Positions 34,991-45,742 of a stretch of DNA of 64,000 bases are shown here, in pieces (the stretch's first letter is position 1; each line of letters begins with the position of its first letter). This DNA is from Solenopsis invicta (taxonomy: Eukaryota > Arthropoda > Insecta > Hymenoptera > Formicidae). Both the position numbers and the translations under genes were made by a program. The notes below the pieces were generated by a model. It was not told the origin of the DNA, made no database searches, and saw only the letters and a program-made list of their open reading frames with translations. The stretch lies in NCBI RefSeq assembly GCF_016802725.1, contig NC_052669.1:17159770-17223769 (forward strand). The letters are read 5' to 3'.

Positions 34991-35960
34991 AAAATTCGTG
35001 CCCTATTCCATCAGAATACTTCTGGGCACTCAAATCACCAAATAAAATTATTGATGAAACAGTAGAAATTTCGGCTCTGATTTCAGGTAAGATAACGGAT
35101 AGACGGTAACGCGATGGACTTGTTAGTGAGCAGATTCTACATTGTAAAAAGATACAAAGGAAGATGTTAAACGGAGGTCATTTTTGGCCTAGAACCGACA
35201 CTTAAGTTATTTATTGGAAACTATTTTTGGGATCCTCTAAAAGCAGAAAAAAATAATTATTTGTCTACCAGATACAAGGAAAGTTATGAAAAATCGAAAT
35301 TTATTATTAATTGTTGTTTGCCGCGGGTAAGGTACTCAACAGCCAAATTACTCCTGCAGAAGATTTCGAAACCATCTTTTGATTCTATCTTGAGATGAAC
35401 AGGCGGTGAAAGTATTTTGCCGCCACCAAGGTACTTGGTCGCTCTGACTTCTCGGCAAAAACTCCTAGACTCCACGCGGTATCACAGAATCACAGAGATT
35501 TCCGCGAACCGGAGAACACCGTTGTGTCGGTGCACGAAAACGCCGCGTGCTTCCGCCAGGCTAGCCTGCGCGCATGAACAATGTGCGCCGAACACCGCAC
35601 CACACACTATAAACACGCACTGCCTAGAAACGAGTCGGCAAACGTCTTCTAGGAAAGCCGCCCGCCAAATTTTTAAGAACGCGTTTGCGACTTATTATTA
35701 CCCGCGGAATTTTCCGCACCTGCCGAAATCAATCTTCATTTATCTATAACGTTCTTCATATAATTGTAAAATCGGCTCATCTCTCGCGTCCACGTCTAAT
35801 TAATGTATTATAGTACTAAACCGTCAAGTTGTTAGACTACAAAAATATATATTTCACATATTACAAGTGCCTAGTTCTCGCCAAATTTATTTCTTCTCTC
35901 CCACCTTGAACCAATTTCCCTGATCTGCGACCGAGTTAATCCGTGCTTCAGGAAATTACG

Positions 35961-36350
35961 GTTGTTTCAACTTTACTGTTATATATCAAGTCAATATAAA
36001 TTATCAAAAAAATAACATATAATTAAAGGGTATTATTTATATAAACATAATTTATATAAAATTATAGCTTTTTAGTGATTTTTGCAAATAAATAGCATCT
36101 AGAATAACTTTACTGCTATTCGTTTAAATAAGAATGCAGCTAGAAAAAAAGTCACTATGGTACAATAATTAAATTAAATATGAAAAAGTTTTTATTTTTT
36201 AATTTGAAATTGTTATTCCAAATAATTATATAAAATAAATTAAATCCTGAGCCTTTTTTAGATAGATTTTAAAATAAGTATTAATTAAAAAATAAATAAT
36301 TTTAATGTTAAATAAACAATATATTAAAAATAAAAGTAAATTAAAAAATT
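35961..36350. other. AT-rich sequence without recognised features
   Basis: Low-complexity A/T runs; no ORF or repeat pairing was noted. Confidence 0.5.
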
Positions 36351-37600
36351 AAATATAAGTAATAAAGAGTCAGAAACGAACAATTTCAGATGCTGTTTTA
36401 CTAAAGTAAATTTATTTAACGGGATGGTACGTTTTGGTCTAACTTGACTTTCATCCAGCAGTCAATATTTAAAAATTATAACATTCACTTAATATACAAT
36501 TCGTAATAATAGTATAGAAGAGACTAAAGCAATTTGGAAGACTTTTTTTTCTTTTGCGTCTCTTGAGTCCTATATTCATTAAAAAAAAAGTTGGACGGTT
36601 TGAAAGGTTGAATCTTCGCTTTCACAATGCCATTAGGTATAGATAGAACGAAAATGTACTTGCTTTGAAGTACATATAAAAATGTCGACCAATGCCAAAT
36701 ATTTCGAATAGCCTCGAATCCAGGATAATTCGTAGCTAATCCGAAAATATTCTGAAATTTATGTTTCAAGATGAAAAAAATGTAAAAAAGCTATTATTAA
36801 GATTTTGTTTTATTCAGAAAAGGATATATAGTATTATAAAGAAATGTTACATACAATAAAGGAATACAAATGCACAATAAAAAATTTTATTGCTTTAGCG
36901 TTTTCGGAACAAGTCAAGGTCTATTCGTATTTCGTGTAATTACATCTATTGAGTATTAAATTGTGTATTTGGTACATAGAACGTAAATATGAAAGAAAAA
37001 ATCGTCCAAACGACAATTCGACGTTTGGTGTTTTGAATAGCCCAGACTGTGCGCATTATTGCGTATGAGTGACAAAAAATAGACATCATACAGTAAAAAG
37101 TAAACACGACATGTTTTAAATCATTCAACTGAACGATACATTTAAAGTTTAAAAAAAAAATCTTATTTATCTTACTTAAACTTCGAAGAAATATTGACTA
37201 TCAGAAATTACTTCAACTGTCGCAACACATTTTTCACTACTACGACTTCAATATGTTATCAACCGTTACCAACAAAACTTTGTTAGTAGCATCGTTATAT
37301 TAGGACGCGTTTACAGTATTTAATGTAAATTTTTAATATGTACCCATAAAAAGACATTTCCATTTTTTAAATTGCCCCGTCTCCCGAATTGCCTCGATCT
37401 CCCCTATACATACAACCGCAATGAATTAGCAATATGCTATTATTACGAATTGTATATTAACTAAATGTTATAATTTTTAAATATTGACGGCTCATGAAGG
37501 TCAAGTTAGACTGAAACGTACCGTCTCATTAAAATAAATTACATACTTTAGTAAAACATCCGGAGTTGGTTGCTCCTTTCTGGCTTTATTACTTATATTT
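36351..37600. mobile_element. 1.25-kb element with ~165-bp terminal inverted repeats
   Basis: The left end AAATATAAGTAATAAAG and the right end CTTTATTACTTATATTT are inverted repeats. Pairing continues through TGTTTTACTAAAG, GGTACGTTTTGGTCTAACTT and ATTTAAAAATTATAACATT to about 36515 and 37436. Interior minus-strand ORFs (36769-36524 and 37128-36946) are short, hydrophobic in part and not recognised. It is most likely a non-autonomous DNA transposon. Confidence 0.75.
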
Positions 37601-37670
37601 TATTATACGAGCAAATAATTTTGTAAAAGTTTTTAAAAAATTAACATTAAATAAATATTAAACCTTTAAA

Positions 37671-38345
37671 AAATCGAGAGATCCAGGTTCGAACTCTGAC
37701 TGAGGTGTTATGTTTGAGTTGGAAATTGTAAAAATTAAAAAATTATTTTCGGCACCAAGAAACGCAGTGATTGACATAAGGTTTCTATTCTTACAATTTA
37801 AAAAATTACTGAAATAATTCTATACTCACATAAATATTTCATAAAAAATAAACACTTAAAAAATATTAAATGAATATTTAAAAAATATTTACTTAAATCA
37901 TTTTTTTACAATAAAATATTTTATAGTGTTTTCGGAGAGGGGAATATTAAATATATTTTAAATAATATTATTACTGTTCCGGTTTCATGACCGTGTTTCA
38001 AGTCCGCCGAATATGCAGCACGCAGTTTAAGTTGGAAATTATAAAAATTAAAAAAATTTATTTGGCACCAAGAACCGCTGTGATTGGCATAGGCCTTTTA
38101 TTCTTGCATTTTAATTTCGTCAGCCCAATATCACTTATTGTTTATTATACGTCGCCTGAAAAAGAACATTTATTTAACTTATATTAATTATTGTGAAAAA
38201 ATATTATCACATGCCTTAGTTGTCGAAGTGATAAAACGTCTACACGGAATTCGAGAAATCCAAATTCGAATTCTGGTTGAAGTGTTAGTTTCTCGCAATA
38301 AAATACTTTACAATTTTTCCGAGAAGGCGGAATATTAAATATGCT
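37671..38345 (+). repeat. SINE-like and associated repeat copies
   Basis: 37671-37720 keeps a B-box (AGGTTCGAACTCTG) of the repeat seen at 3113. The block GTAAAAATTAAAAAATTATT ... GGCACCAAGAA follows and recurs at about 38038 and 39755. 38205-38345 is a fuller, more diverged SINE copy (GGAATTCGAGAAATCCAAATTC). These form the host sequence for the mariner and solo LTR insertions. Confidence 0.5.
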
Positions 38346-38404
38346 TCTAATAACATTAATATTACTATTCCAACTTTATGATTATGTTTCATATCCGACA
38401 AATA

Positions 38405-39726
38405 CGAGGTGTGTTCAAAAAGTATCGCGAATTTTGAATTTTCGCGGGTTACGTATATTCGAATTTCGATCTTTTTGTGGCGTTATGTTGGTACTCATGT
38501 CTCTCACTTATGCCGACAAGCTCGGCCATTTTGAATGTTCACTTAATTGTTGACAGCTGCTTTGCTTGCACGTGTTTTGGATCGTCTTCGATTTTTACCT
38601 ATTCAAAAAAATGGATCAAAGAACCTGTATCAAATTTTGTGTGAAAAACGAAATTAAGTGCGCGGATGCATTCCGAATGTTGACTGTGGCATACGGAGAA
38701 GCTACCTTGGACCGAAGCAACGTTTATCGGTGGTACAAAATGTTCTCAGAAGGCCGAGAAGATGTGAACGACGAAGAGCGTGCCGGACGCCCGAGCACTT
38801 CAACAACAGACGAAAAAATTAATGAAGTGGAGAAAATGGTATTGGCCAATCGTCGAATCACCGTTAGAGAAGTTGCTGAGGACCTAAACATATCGATTGG
38901 CTCGTGCCATTCGATTTTTATCAATGATTTGGGCATGAGACGGGTCGCCGCGAAATTCGTACCAAAATTGCTCAATTGCGACCAAAAACAGCATCGCATG
39001 AACATTGCTAATGAGATGTTGGACTCTGTCCGCGACGACCCAAATTTGCTCCAGAGGGTCATAACTGGTGACGAATCGTGGGTTTATGGTTATGACGTGG
39101 AAACCAAAGCTCAATCATCTCAATGGAAGCTGCCGCACGAACCAAGACCGAAAAAAGCGCGCCAAGTTTGGTCGAATGTGAAAGTTTTGCTGACAGTTTT
39201 CTTCGATTGCAAGGGCGTGGTGCATCATGAGTTCTTGCCACAGGGTAGAACGGTCAATAAGGAATATTACCTGCAAGTTATGCGCAATTTGCGCGAAGCA
39301 ATCCGCCAGAAACGCCCGGATTTGTGGAAGAACAAAAATTGGCTTTTGCACCACGATAACGCCCCTGCTCACACATCGTTGCTTGTGCGCGACTTTTTGG
39401 CCAAAAACAACACACTAATGATGCCGCAGCCACCGTATTCCCCAGATCTGGCCCCCTGTGACTTTTTCTTGTTCCCTAAACTGAAGAGGCCCATGAAAGG
39501 ACGACGTTACGCTACGCTTGACGAGATAAAGACGGCATCGAAGGAGGAGCTGAACAAGATAAAAAAAAATGATTTTTTGAAGTGCTTCGAAGATTGGAAA
39601 AACCGTTGGCACAAGTGTATAATATCTCATGGGGATTACTTTGAAGGGGACAAAATAGATATTCATGAATAAATAAATAATTTTTGAAAAAACACAAAAT
39701 TCGCGATACTTTTTGAACACACCTCG
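38405..39726 (+). mobile_element. Complete mariner transposon
   Basis: TIRs CGAGGTGTGTTCAAAAAGTA and its mirror are perfect for about 32 bp (through GCGAATTTTG). TA flanks both ends (38403-38404 and 39727-39728). Length is 1,322 bp. The paralogous repeat near 38010 (CCGAATATGCAGCACGCAG) shows the empty site. The transposase ORF is intact. Confidence 0.95.
38611..39672 (+). CDS. Mariner transposase, intact
   Basis: 353 residues; the start is the ATG at 38611 (MDQRTCIKF). Upstream in-frame codons exist but lack an ATG. The N-terminal half has two helix-turn-helix regions (about residues 10-110) with GRPSTSTTDE as linker. The catalytic triad is DD34D: GDESWV, HHDNAPAH and YSPDLAPCDFFLF, with 34 residues between the second and third D. 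No stops or frameshifts. It cuts and pastes the element at TA sites in the nucleus. With perfect TIRs and TA flanks it may be active or very recently active. Confidence 0.95.
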   Translation: MDQRTCIKFCVKNEIKCADAFRMLTVAYGEATLDRSNVYRWYKMFSEGREDVNDEERAGRPSTSTTDEKINEVEKMVLANRRITVREVAEDLNISIGSCHSIFINDLGMRRVAAKFVPKLLNCDQKQHRMNIANEMLDSVRDDPNLLQRVITGDESWVYGYDVETKAQSSQWKLPHEPRPKKARQVWSNVKVLLTVFFDCKGVVHHEFLPQGRTVNKEYYLQVMRNLREAIRQKRPDLWKNKNWLLHHDNAPAHTSLLVRDFLAKNNTLMMPQPPYSPDLAPCDFFLFPKLKRPMKGRRYATLDEIKTASKEELNKIKKNDFLKCFEDWKNRWHKCIISHGDYFEGDKIDIHE

Positions 39727-40100
39727 TATGCGACGCGTAATTTGAGTTGAAAATTGTAAAAATTAAAAAATTATTTTTGGCACCAAGAACCGCAGTGATT
39801 GACATAGTGTTTCTATTCTTGCAATTTAAAAAATTACTGAAATAATTTTCTTACATAAATATTTCGTAAAAAATAAACATTTAAAGAATATTGTAACAAA
39901 ACGCCCCTCCACCTCGCGCGCACCGCCACTCTGCTCCGTCCACCCAAGCACCACGGCAGCACGAACCACGTGCGCGCACCGGCTAATCTCTCGACGCGCG
40001 ATCACGCGGCAGCACGCGCGCCGTCCGTGGCATTCTGTAACGTTCTCACTCCGAGCCTGCCGACCGAGCGCGCGGATTGGTTCGTCCAGCTGCGCGTTCG

Positions 40101-40140
40101 GATATATAAGTCGACAGTGGGAACACCGAGTCAGATCTTC
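40101..40140 (+). promoter_or_regulatory. LTR B core promoter
   Basis: GATATATAAG at 40101-40110, with TCAGATCT at 40131 as an arthropod-type initiator about 28 bp downstream. The pair matches LTR A, so transcription probably starts near 40131. Confidence 0.6.
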
Positions 40141-40161
40141 CCGGTCCATCGAACCCGACAG

Positions 40162-40492
40162 GTCGAGAATCCTCGACCGCGCCTCCGATTTCCGTGAGGA
40201 CAAGATTACTCACCTCTTGCAGTACTCTTGACGAGAATCCTCGTCGTCCTGACCAGCCGAGAATCCTCGGCTACCCACGAGCTTCCGAACACCTTCTCCG
40301 CAGCCAATCACGGCGAGCATCCTCGCCGCGTTCCGTAGCCGAGCATCCTCGGCGAATCACATCACCGTCCGCGACGAGCATCCTCGTCGAGTCCGTAGGC
40401 TAGGTATCCCTGGCCAATCAGCTCCGTCCTCTCCCCCAGGGAAGACTCACTTGTGTAAACCCGTACATCGTCAGAGCATCCGTGCTCTGACG
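40162..40492 (+). repeat. Array of covarying tetraloop hairpins in LTR B
   Basis: Six 16-nt units with 6-bp stems and loop AATC or CATC: 40162-40177, 40230-40245, 40256-40271, 40312-40327, 40338-40353, 40373-40388. The second stem pair changes in step (T-A, A-T, C-G, G-C, C-G, A-T) while CGAG/CTCG stays fixed. A seventh (40398-40415, loop TATC, 7-bp stem) and an eighth (40469-40492, 10-bp stem, loop TCCG) follow. All lie downstream of the likely start site, so they would be in the RNA. Confidence 0.8.
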
Positions 40493-40913
40493 ACATCCTC
40501 GCCTCAGTTTGCACGAGGCGGCTCGGGCGAAGCGCGGAATCGCCACCGTCGCACCGATTCCGCGTTCCGCAAATCCCCGATCACCCCGGACACCGTGTCC
40601 GTTTAAACCGCGCGTTCACCGTATAGTTAGCATATCAGTATCGCTCGTTTCATCTCGATTATTGCATTAGTCTAGTTTAGATTATGGTTATTATTATTAT
40701 TATTATTATATTCTTTTCTTTATCGCTTATCGTTTTGTTGCTCCGAGTGGCGCTTTATATTTTTTGTTTGCTAGAACTAGCGTTTCGGACCGCTCAGAGG
40801 CGTTTTGTTCTTGCGATCACCGAGAGCCAATCACGTCTCCGTTTTGTCGAGTACACTCGTTATGAGGTTTTTCGTGGACAAACCATCGTTGATGTAACTA
40901 TTAGGTTCAACTA

Positions 40914-40919
40914 AATAAA
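40914..40919 (+). terminator. LTR B polyadenylation signal
   Basis: AATAAA about 780 bp after the likely start site. It implies a long R region before U5 (to 41043). Confidence 0.5.
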
Positions 40920-41100
40920 GATTTAGCCTTTTTGCTATCTAACTCCGAGTGCGATTATTCTACCGAACCCAGCCAATCCGGCGAGCTCATCCGCAACCGC
41001 ATCCTGATTCTCACCGAACCGTACGAAAATCATCAGCGTTACAATATTAAATAAATATTTAAAAATATTTACTTAAATCATTTTTTTAAATGTATAATTA

Positions 41101-41895
41101 ATAAAGACTAAATATTTAAAAATATATAAATAAACGTTATACAAATATTTAATGAAATTATTTTCTCAAATAAATAATTCATGAAAAATTAATATCTAAC
41201 AATATTAAATAAAGTATCAAAATACACCAATTTAAGTAAGGACTAGTTTATAACAAGTTATTTAAAAAAATAATAAATGATGTTAAATAAGACTGTAAAT
41301 TTTATTTAAAGTTAATATTATAAATTAGCAAAAACGTATATAAAAATTGAAATTGAAAAAATTGAAAACATATAGAATTATTTTTATATACAGAAGAATA
41401 AAATGTGGCCTGCAAATGTCCTGAATTACGCCTGATTGTTCTGATTTACGCAACTAATATGTATCAAATCCTATCTGTCATCCTATCTGTGTGTTAGCAA
41501 TCCCTATTACATTTTACAAAAACTATATAGTTATATGATTTTTTACTATTTTATCATTTTGCAAATATATTACTCATGTAAAACTAATATTTTGTATTAC
41601 AATTTAAAATTATTTTATTTTATAAGTTACATTGTCGTAACAATTTAAGAATGAATTTAGCCATTGACAGTTAAAAGTGATTGACATGGGTTATTGAGAA
41701 CCGCTTTTTACGAAAAAAAAACTGCATTGTATGCGTTTACTTACTTAAAGCTACTTAATACATTTTAACGACTGCTTTTCGATAATATTTAGATACTTTT
41801 AATCAGCTGTTTTATTATGGACACAAAACAAATTATGGTGGCATCTTTCGGATAGTGGCGTATTTGGTACATTTACCTCAAACGTTTAAGAAATA
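41101..41895. other. AT-rich sequence without recognised features
   Basis: No ORF, RNA gene or convincing repeat pairing was seen. The start continues the repeat into which LTR B inserted. Confidence 0.5.
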
Positions 41896-42340
41896 TGTAA
41901 CAAACCGCCCTGTTGCCACTCCCCTGAAGCGTTCATCGTCCCACGCTGTCCAGCCGAACATCTTCCGGATAGCAGCAACAAAACGCTAGGCGCCGATAAT
42001 ATTTTTCACGTTCGCGCGCGTTTAAGCAAAGCATCTGCGCGACGACAATCTCGACGCGCACGCGCAGTCGCCGCCGATCTCGAACGTTCGAGAGCACGCC
42101 GGTTCTCCGTGCCTGCGCGATCTCGAGTCGCGGGGATACTGGCTCCGCTAAGCCTCCGACCAGTCCGACCGTTCCCCGAGCATCCCCCTACTACCAAGCT
42201 CGGGTATATAAGCCACAAGATGCGCGCTCTCGTGGCTTATATACTTATATACTTCAAAATGACCAGTTTTTCTCATCTCTCTTCTAATCCGCTCCGACCA
42301 AAAGAAGCCATCCAGGTCCAGAAATGAAGTCAAGCACCTT
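41896..42340 (+). mobile_element. LTR-like fragment C
   Basis: It starts TGTAACAAACCGCCC, as in LTR B (TGTAACAAAACGCCC), and has a TATA box (GGTATATAAGCC at about 42203). The rest is unlike LTR A or B. The TATA box is part of a palindrome: TATATAAGCCAC and GTGGCTTATATA enclose AAGATGCGCGCTCTC. No right end is seen, so it is truncated or a different family. Confidence 0.45.
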
Positions 42341-42429
42341 TCCAGAAAACATTTTGCGGGTAAACGTTCAGCAAATCACGCGCAAAAGGGATTCCTACAA
42401 CGCAAGCAAAACCTTATCCAACTGCGTCG

Positions 42430-42575
42430 TCATAGCGCTAGCAAAACACTAGCACACTTTGTGCGCAATTTCAATAAGCGATATGCACGCAAAACGCTAG
42501 CACACTTTGCGCGCGATCTCAATAAGCGATATGCACGCAAAACGCTAGCACATTTTGCGCGCGATCTCAATAAGC
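42430..42575 (+). repeat. 48-bp tandem repeat, about three copies
   Basis: The unit begins AGCGATATGCACGCAAAACG and ends CGCGATCTCAATA. Two copies (about 42476 and 42524) are nearly identical and one more diverged copy precedes them. The unit is rich in GCGCGC and CGCAAA. The wider region 42340-43460 keeps showing CGCGCAAAA and GTTATCTGGGT motifs. Confidence 0.75.
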
Positions 42576-43257
42576 TATACCCTGCCGAAAATGTGCTATT
42601 AAAACCAATTTAAAAAAAGTTAATTTGAATTGATCGGAATTTCCGCACCGAAAATATGGTATTAAGACCGATTGAAAAATAAGATCCAAACCCAGATAGA
42701 TTTATTAAAACAGAATACATTAATGTAAACGTAATAAATGTTTAGTTTACAAAAAAAATATTTTTTGTATTCTTTTTGTTAAAAAAGATTTGAAAAAAGA
42801 TTAAATTTGAATTAAACATTTAATTTATGTACAAGATTAAATAACAATACAAATTGTTATTTACTTGTAAAAATATAAAATTTTATGTGGAACAGCGTTT
42901 TCACACATACGCTATGTTTGAAAAGAATGAGAGCGAATGTTCGTCTCGAGGTTACAAAAAACAGCTCCTCAAAGTGTCACTAAAGTATATGAGCTGACGA
43001 GTTAGCGGCGGTGGCGCCTAGATATAACGCCTGTGGCCGCACTCAACTCACGAGAAAATCTCCTGCGGCGTGGCCGCCTAGCGGTGGCGTTAGGCCACTT
43101 GTTAAACCCATTTCAATCTGAAATTACAGAATTTCAACTTGCTGGCAAAAGTCACGCAAATCGCGTACACAGTTTACATGCATAAGACGCGCAAACTTTG
43201 CGCGCAAAAGATGTTATCTGGGTGCAAGCAACTTACGAGCAAATATAATTATTCAAT

Positions 43258-43317
43258 ACACCAGCAAATCACATGCAAAATGGTATCCATTTGCATGTGA
43301 TATGCTGGTGTATTGGA
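43258..43317. repeat. 60-bp hairpin
   Basis: AATACACCAGCAAATCACAT and ATGTGATATGCTGGTGTATT pair across a short loop, with one bulge. It lies in the CGCAAA-rich region and could be a small MITE or recombination hotspot. Confidence 0.7.
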
Positions 43318-43823
43318 CAATACATGAGCTAGCCACTTGTAAGCAATATACACGATGTAACACGTTCTACGAACAAAACGCATGCAAATCTGTTACAAAG
43401 TTCGCATGCACATCGCGCGCAAAACTTGCCAGCAAAAAATGTTATCTGGGTTGGCTTCCACAAAATACTCTTCGCCGACAACCGCTCCTATCTCGCTTTC
43501 TTCGACTATCACGGGCTCAAGCAAACTTGGGCTCGGGCAAGCAATCTTGCCTGCTCGAAAGGCATCCAGCTCCAACTCCTACTTTCGGCAATGCTCCACG
43601 ACAAAGGGTGCAGGTATTCCGCGCCTCCATCAAGTGCTCTTGGCGTGGACGTTGCCACCCGCGGGAATTATTAACGGTATTAACAGCCACGCGTCGCGCC
43701 GGTCCGCGATCAGGCCTAATCTCGCGACGCGGTACCGCCGTACCCGCGCGGCCGTCCGTCCTACAAGCGCTCGAGAAGCGTAAACAACGTGAGGCTATTT
43801 ATAGCCTCTCAGCTGATCGCAAA
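43318..43823. other. GC-richer spacer without recognised gene
   Basis: Several overlapping open frames exist on both strands, none with recognisable domains. The sequence grades from CGCAAA-type repeats into GC-rich DNA (about 43680-43790). Confidence 0.4.
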
Positions 43824-44379
43824 CTCACAGGTGCACGCGTACAGGGTGTTGCAGATACATTTAGGACACACAACTGATTAGGAGTAATGAAATTTGTCAT
43901 GTAAAATAGTCATTAAAATTATTAACTCTCTAAAAAAACTTAATAAAGAAGAAAAAGAAAAATTAGCCACATACAATAAAAATCATCAAATTATTATAGA
44001 AGGTATTTTTCTTATTATTCCCTTCTTAAAAGTTAACAAAAGTCTCCCCCTTCGTCTATAAAATAAATTTACTATATAAAATGAAGAACATAATCCATGA
44101 GAAATCATCATAATATATCTATCTAAAATATTTAATTTATACATAGTTATTAAAACACATAATATTATATTTATATGAACTACAGACGAATAAGCTATCA
44201 ATCTTTTTATATCTACTTGAATTAAACATAAAATTCCTAGAATTATTCCTTCAACAATTCTCAAACTAAAAATTAAATAAATAAATTTCATTAATAACAA
44301 CTGCCCCGGCAGTTTGCCGTATGCAACCAGTTGTGTGTCCTAAATGTATCTGCAACACCATGTACACGCACCGGGAGAA
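43824..44379. repeat. ~52-bp inverted repeats flanking a mitochondrial fragment
   Basis: The left arm (43824-43875) contains GTTGCAGATACATTTAGGAC and the right arm (44327-44379) carries its reverse complement. The inner 36 bp are nearly identical and the outer parts (TGCACGCGTAC / GTACACGCA) more diverged. The arms probably are ends of a DNA element, with the mitochondrial DNA between them. Confidence 0.65.
43880..44300 (-). pseudogene. ND4: Nuclear copy of mitochondrial ND4 (NUMT)
   Basis: The minus-strand frame 44300-43986 encodes a hydrophobic protein with the ND4 signature: VDIKRLIAYSSVVHINIIL followed by MISHGLCSS. ND4 is a proton-pumping subunit of respiratory complex I. Only the middle to C-terminal part is present. 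The DNA is very AT-rich, like insect mtDNA, while the flanks are GC-rich. The part from 43985 down to about 43880 is probably the decayed downstream end. It is not functional in the nucleus. Confidence 0.8.
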
Positions 44380-45084
44380 ATGGTGTCTCTCCGCGCTGAC
44401 GCTTTGCTGCCGCACACACGCGAGCTACGCGAGACGCACGTACGTGTTTCGCGGCAGCGCGGCGGAGGTTGGGGTGCCGGTAAAAGTAGTGGGGGGGGGA
44501 AGTGTTTCGGTACCGCATCTTCCTCGCTCGACACTGGATCGAGAGAGAAGACACGGAATCGAGGCGCTCGAGAAACTGAAATGCTGTCTTTTGCGCCTAT
44601 ACAGCCGGTATACGGGATACCGCGGTTCGTCGCGCGCTGTTGTGATTTTTAATTGCATAAAGAAATTTACTCGGATACGAATATTCGTTTGAAAAATAAT
44701 GTAAATAGAATTACGATTTTTAATAATAAATTAAAATTATGTCATCACGGCAAGATATTTTAGCTTTAATTTGTGGGACTATTACTTTACATAGAGACAT
44801 AATTTTAATTAATTATTGAATGTAAATCTCTTTAATTACTTATTAAAATAATCTGTATTAGAAAATAAGTTTAATTCGATTAATTTATAAATATGTTAAC
44901 ATTATCGAACAAGCCAGTTTACTTTGTAATTGAGGTAAAACAATACTCGGAGAAGTGACAGACTTCTCCATATTTTGACGTTGCAAATTACTGTACGAAA
45001 TTTAAGAAAAATCATAATCAGACGTTGTTGCGTAGAATAACATAAGTATAAAATCGAGCAAGTTCCGCGCGATACCGCTCAACA
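44380..45084. other. Spacer: GC-rich then AT-rich, no gene recognised
   Basis: 44380-44660 is GC-rich with many CpG and a run of nine G near 44490. 44660-45060 is AT-rich. Open frames on both strands lack domains. Confidence 0.4.
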
Positions 45085-45472
45085 TGTTCGGACATGTCTC
45101 GGACGTGCGGGCGCCAGAGTTGGCGCGATCTCGGCTGTGCGCGACAGCCACTCAGACAGAAGGATCGCGGAGTCGCTTACGGATTCGTTGCCGGCGAAGT
45201 GGTGGGATCGCGTGAGTCTCCGAGGATCTATAAAAATCGATACTTCCTCAAGCGATCTGACATTATTTTCCTCGATTCTGCTAGAGCATTCGTCTCGTGC
45301 GAATAATAACGTTGGCAACTAGCAATATTCCTAACGAGCGAAACGCGAGCGAAACTATAAATTCGATACGTAAGAACGCGAGAAACGCGTTCAGTGTAAA
45401 TTCAAATTTTAATAAAATTGTCATAAAAACGTAAAAACGAGTGTGAACGAGTTCTTCACCGTGCATACAACA
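45085..45472 (+). repeat. BEL/Pao 5' LTR with promoter and poly(A) signal
   Basis: It starts TGTTCGGACATGTC and ends GCATACAACA. TATAAAAA lies at 45229-45236 and AATAAA at 45411-45416. TTTGGTGTCTCCTGTGAGG follows at once and is a plausible primer-binding site and leader. The 388-bp length is normal for BEL/Pao. The partner LTR is not in the window, so the limits rest on these signals. Confidence 0.6.
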
Positions 45473-45742
45473 TTTGGTGTCTCCTGTGAGGTCTTGCGAC
45501 CCACGGTCAACGAGCGACGAGCCAGCGCGCATACGAGCAACGAGACGGCGCGCACACGAGCCAGCGCGCGAACGAGCCACGAGCAAGCGAACGGACGAGT
45601 TCGCGAGGTTACGTAACCTACGAGGAACGAGCCAGAGACGACCCTCCACTACCACGAGCCACACGAGCGAGAGGGGGACCATACACGAGCAGAGTACAAA
45701 ATGAAGTAAGTCGTTCGGTTTCGTTATTTCAATCAGTGAACA

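Larger units (their letters stand above)
31871..35960 (-). mobile_element. Decayed Gypsy-like element with an env-position glycoprotein gene
   Basis: On the minus strand an integrase-like remnant (34990-34673) is followed about 180 bp later by a virus-type glycoprotein pseudogene (34496 to ~32666). This is the pol-then-env order of an envelope-carrying LTR retrotransposon. A primer-binding-site-like TGGCGAGAACTAGG lies at about 35883-35870, upstream in this orientation. Paired LTRs could not be recognised, so the outer limits are approximate. Gag, protease and most of pol are missing or too decayed to see. Confidence 0.45.
39892..41043 (+). mobile_element. Solo LTR B (TGTAAC...GTTACA), 1,152 bp
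   Basis: It starts TGTAACAAAACGCCCCTCC and ends ATCAGCGTTACA. A 4-bp duplication ATAT lies at 39888-39891 and 41044-41047. The related repeat at about 37860 shows the uninterrupted site. It has a TATA box, an Inr-like sequence, a hairpin array and AATAAA at 40914. No PBS or internal region adjoins it. A 4-bp duplication and TG...CA ends fit Ty3/Gypsy. Confidence 0.85.

Noticed and set aside
36524..37128. Hydrophobic minus-strand ORFs as a chemoreceptor gene
   Set aside because: They lie inside a TIR element, are short, and lack a convincing receptor signature.
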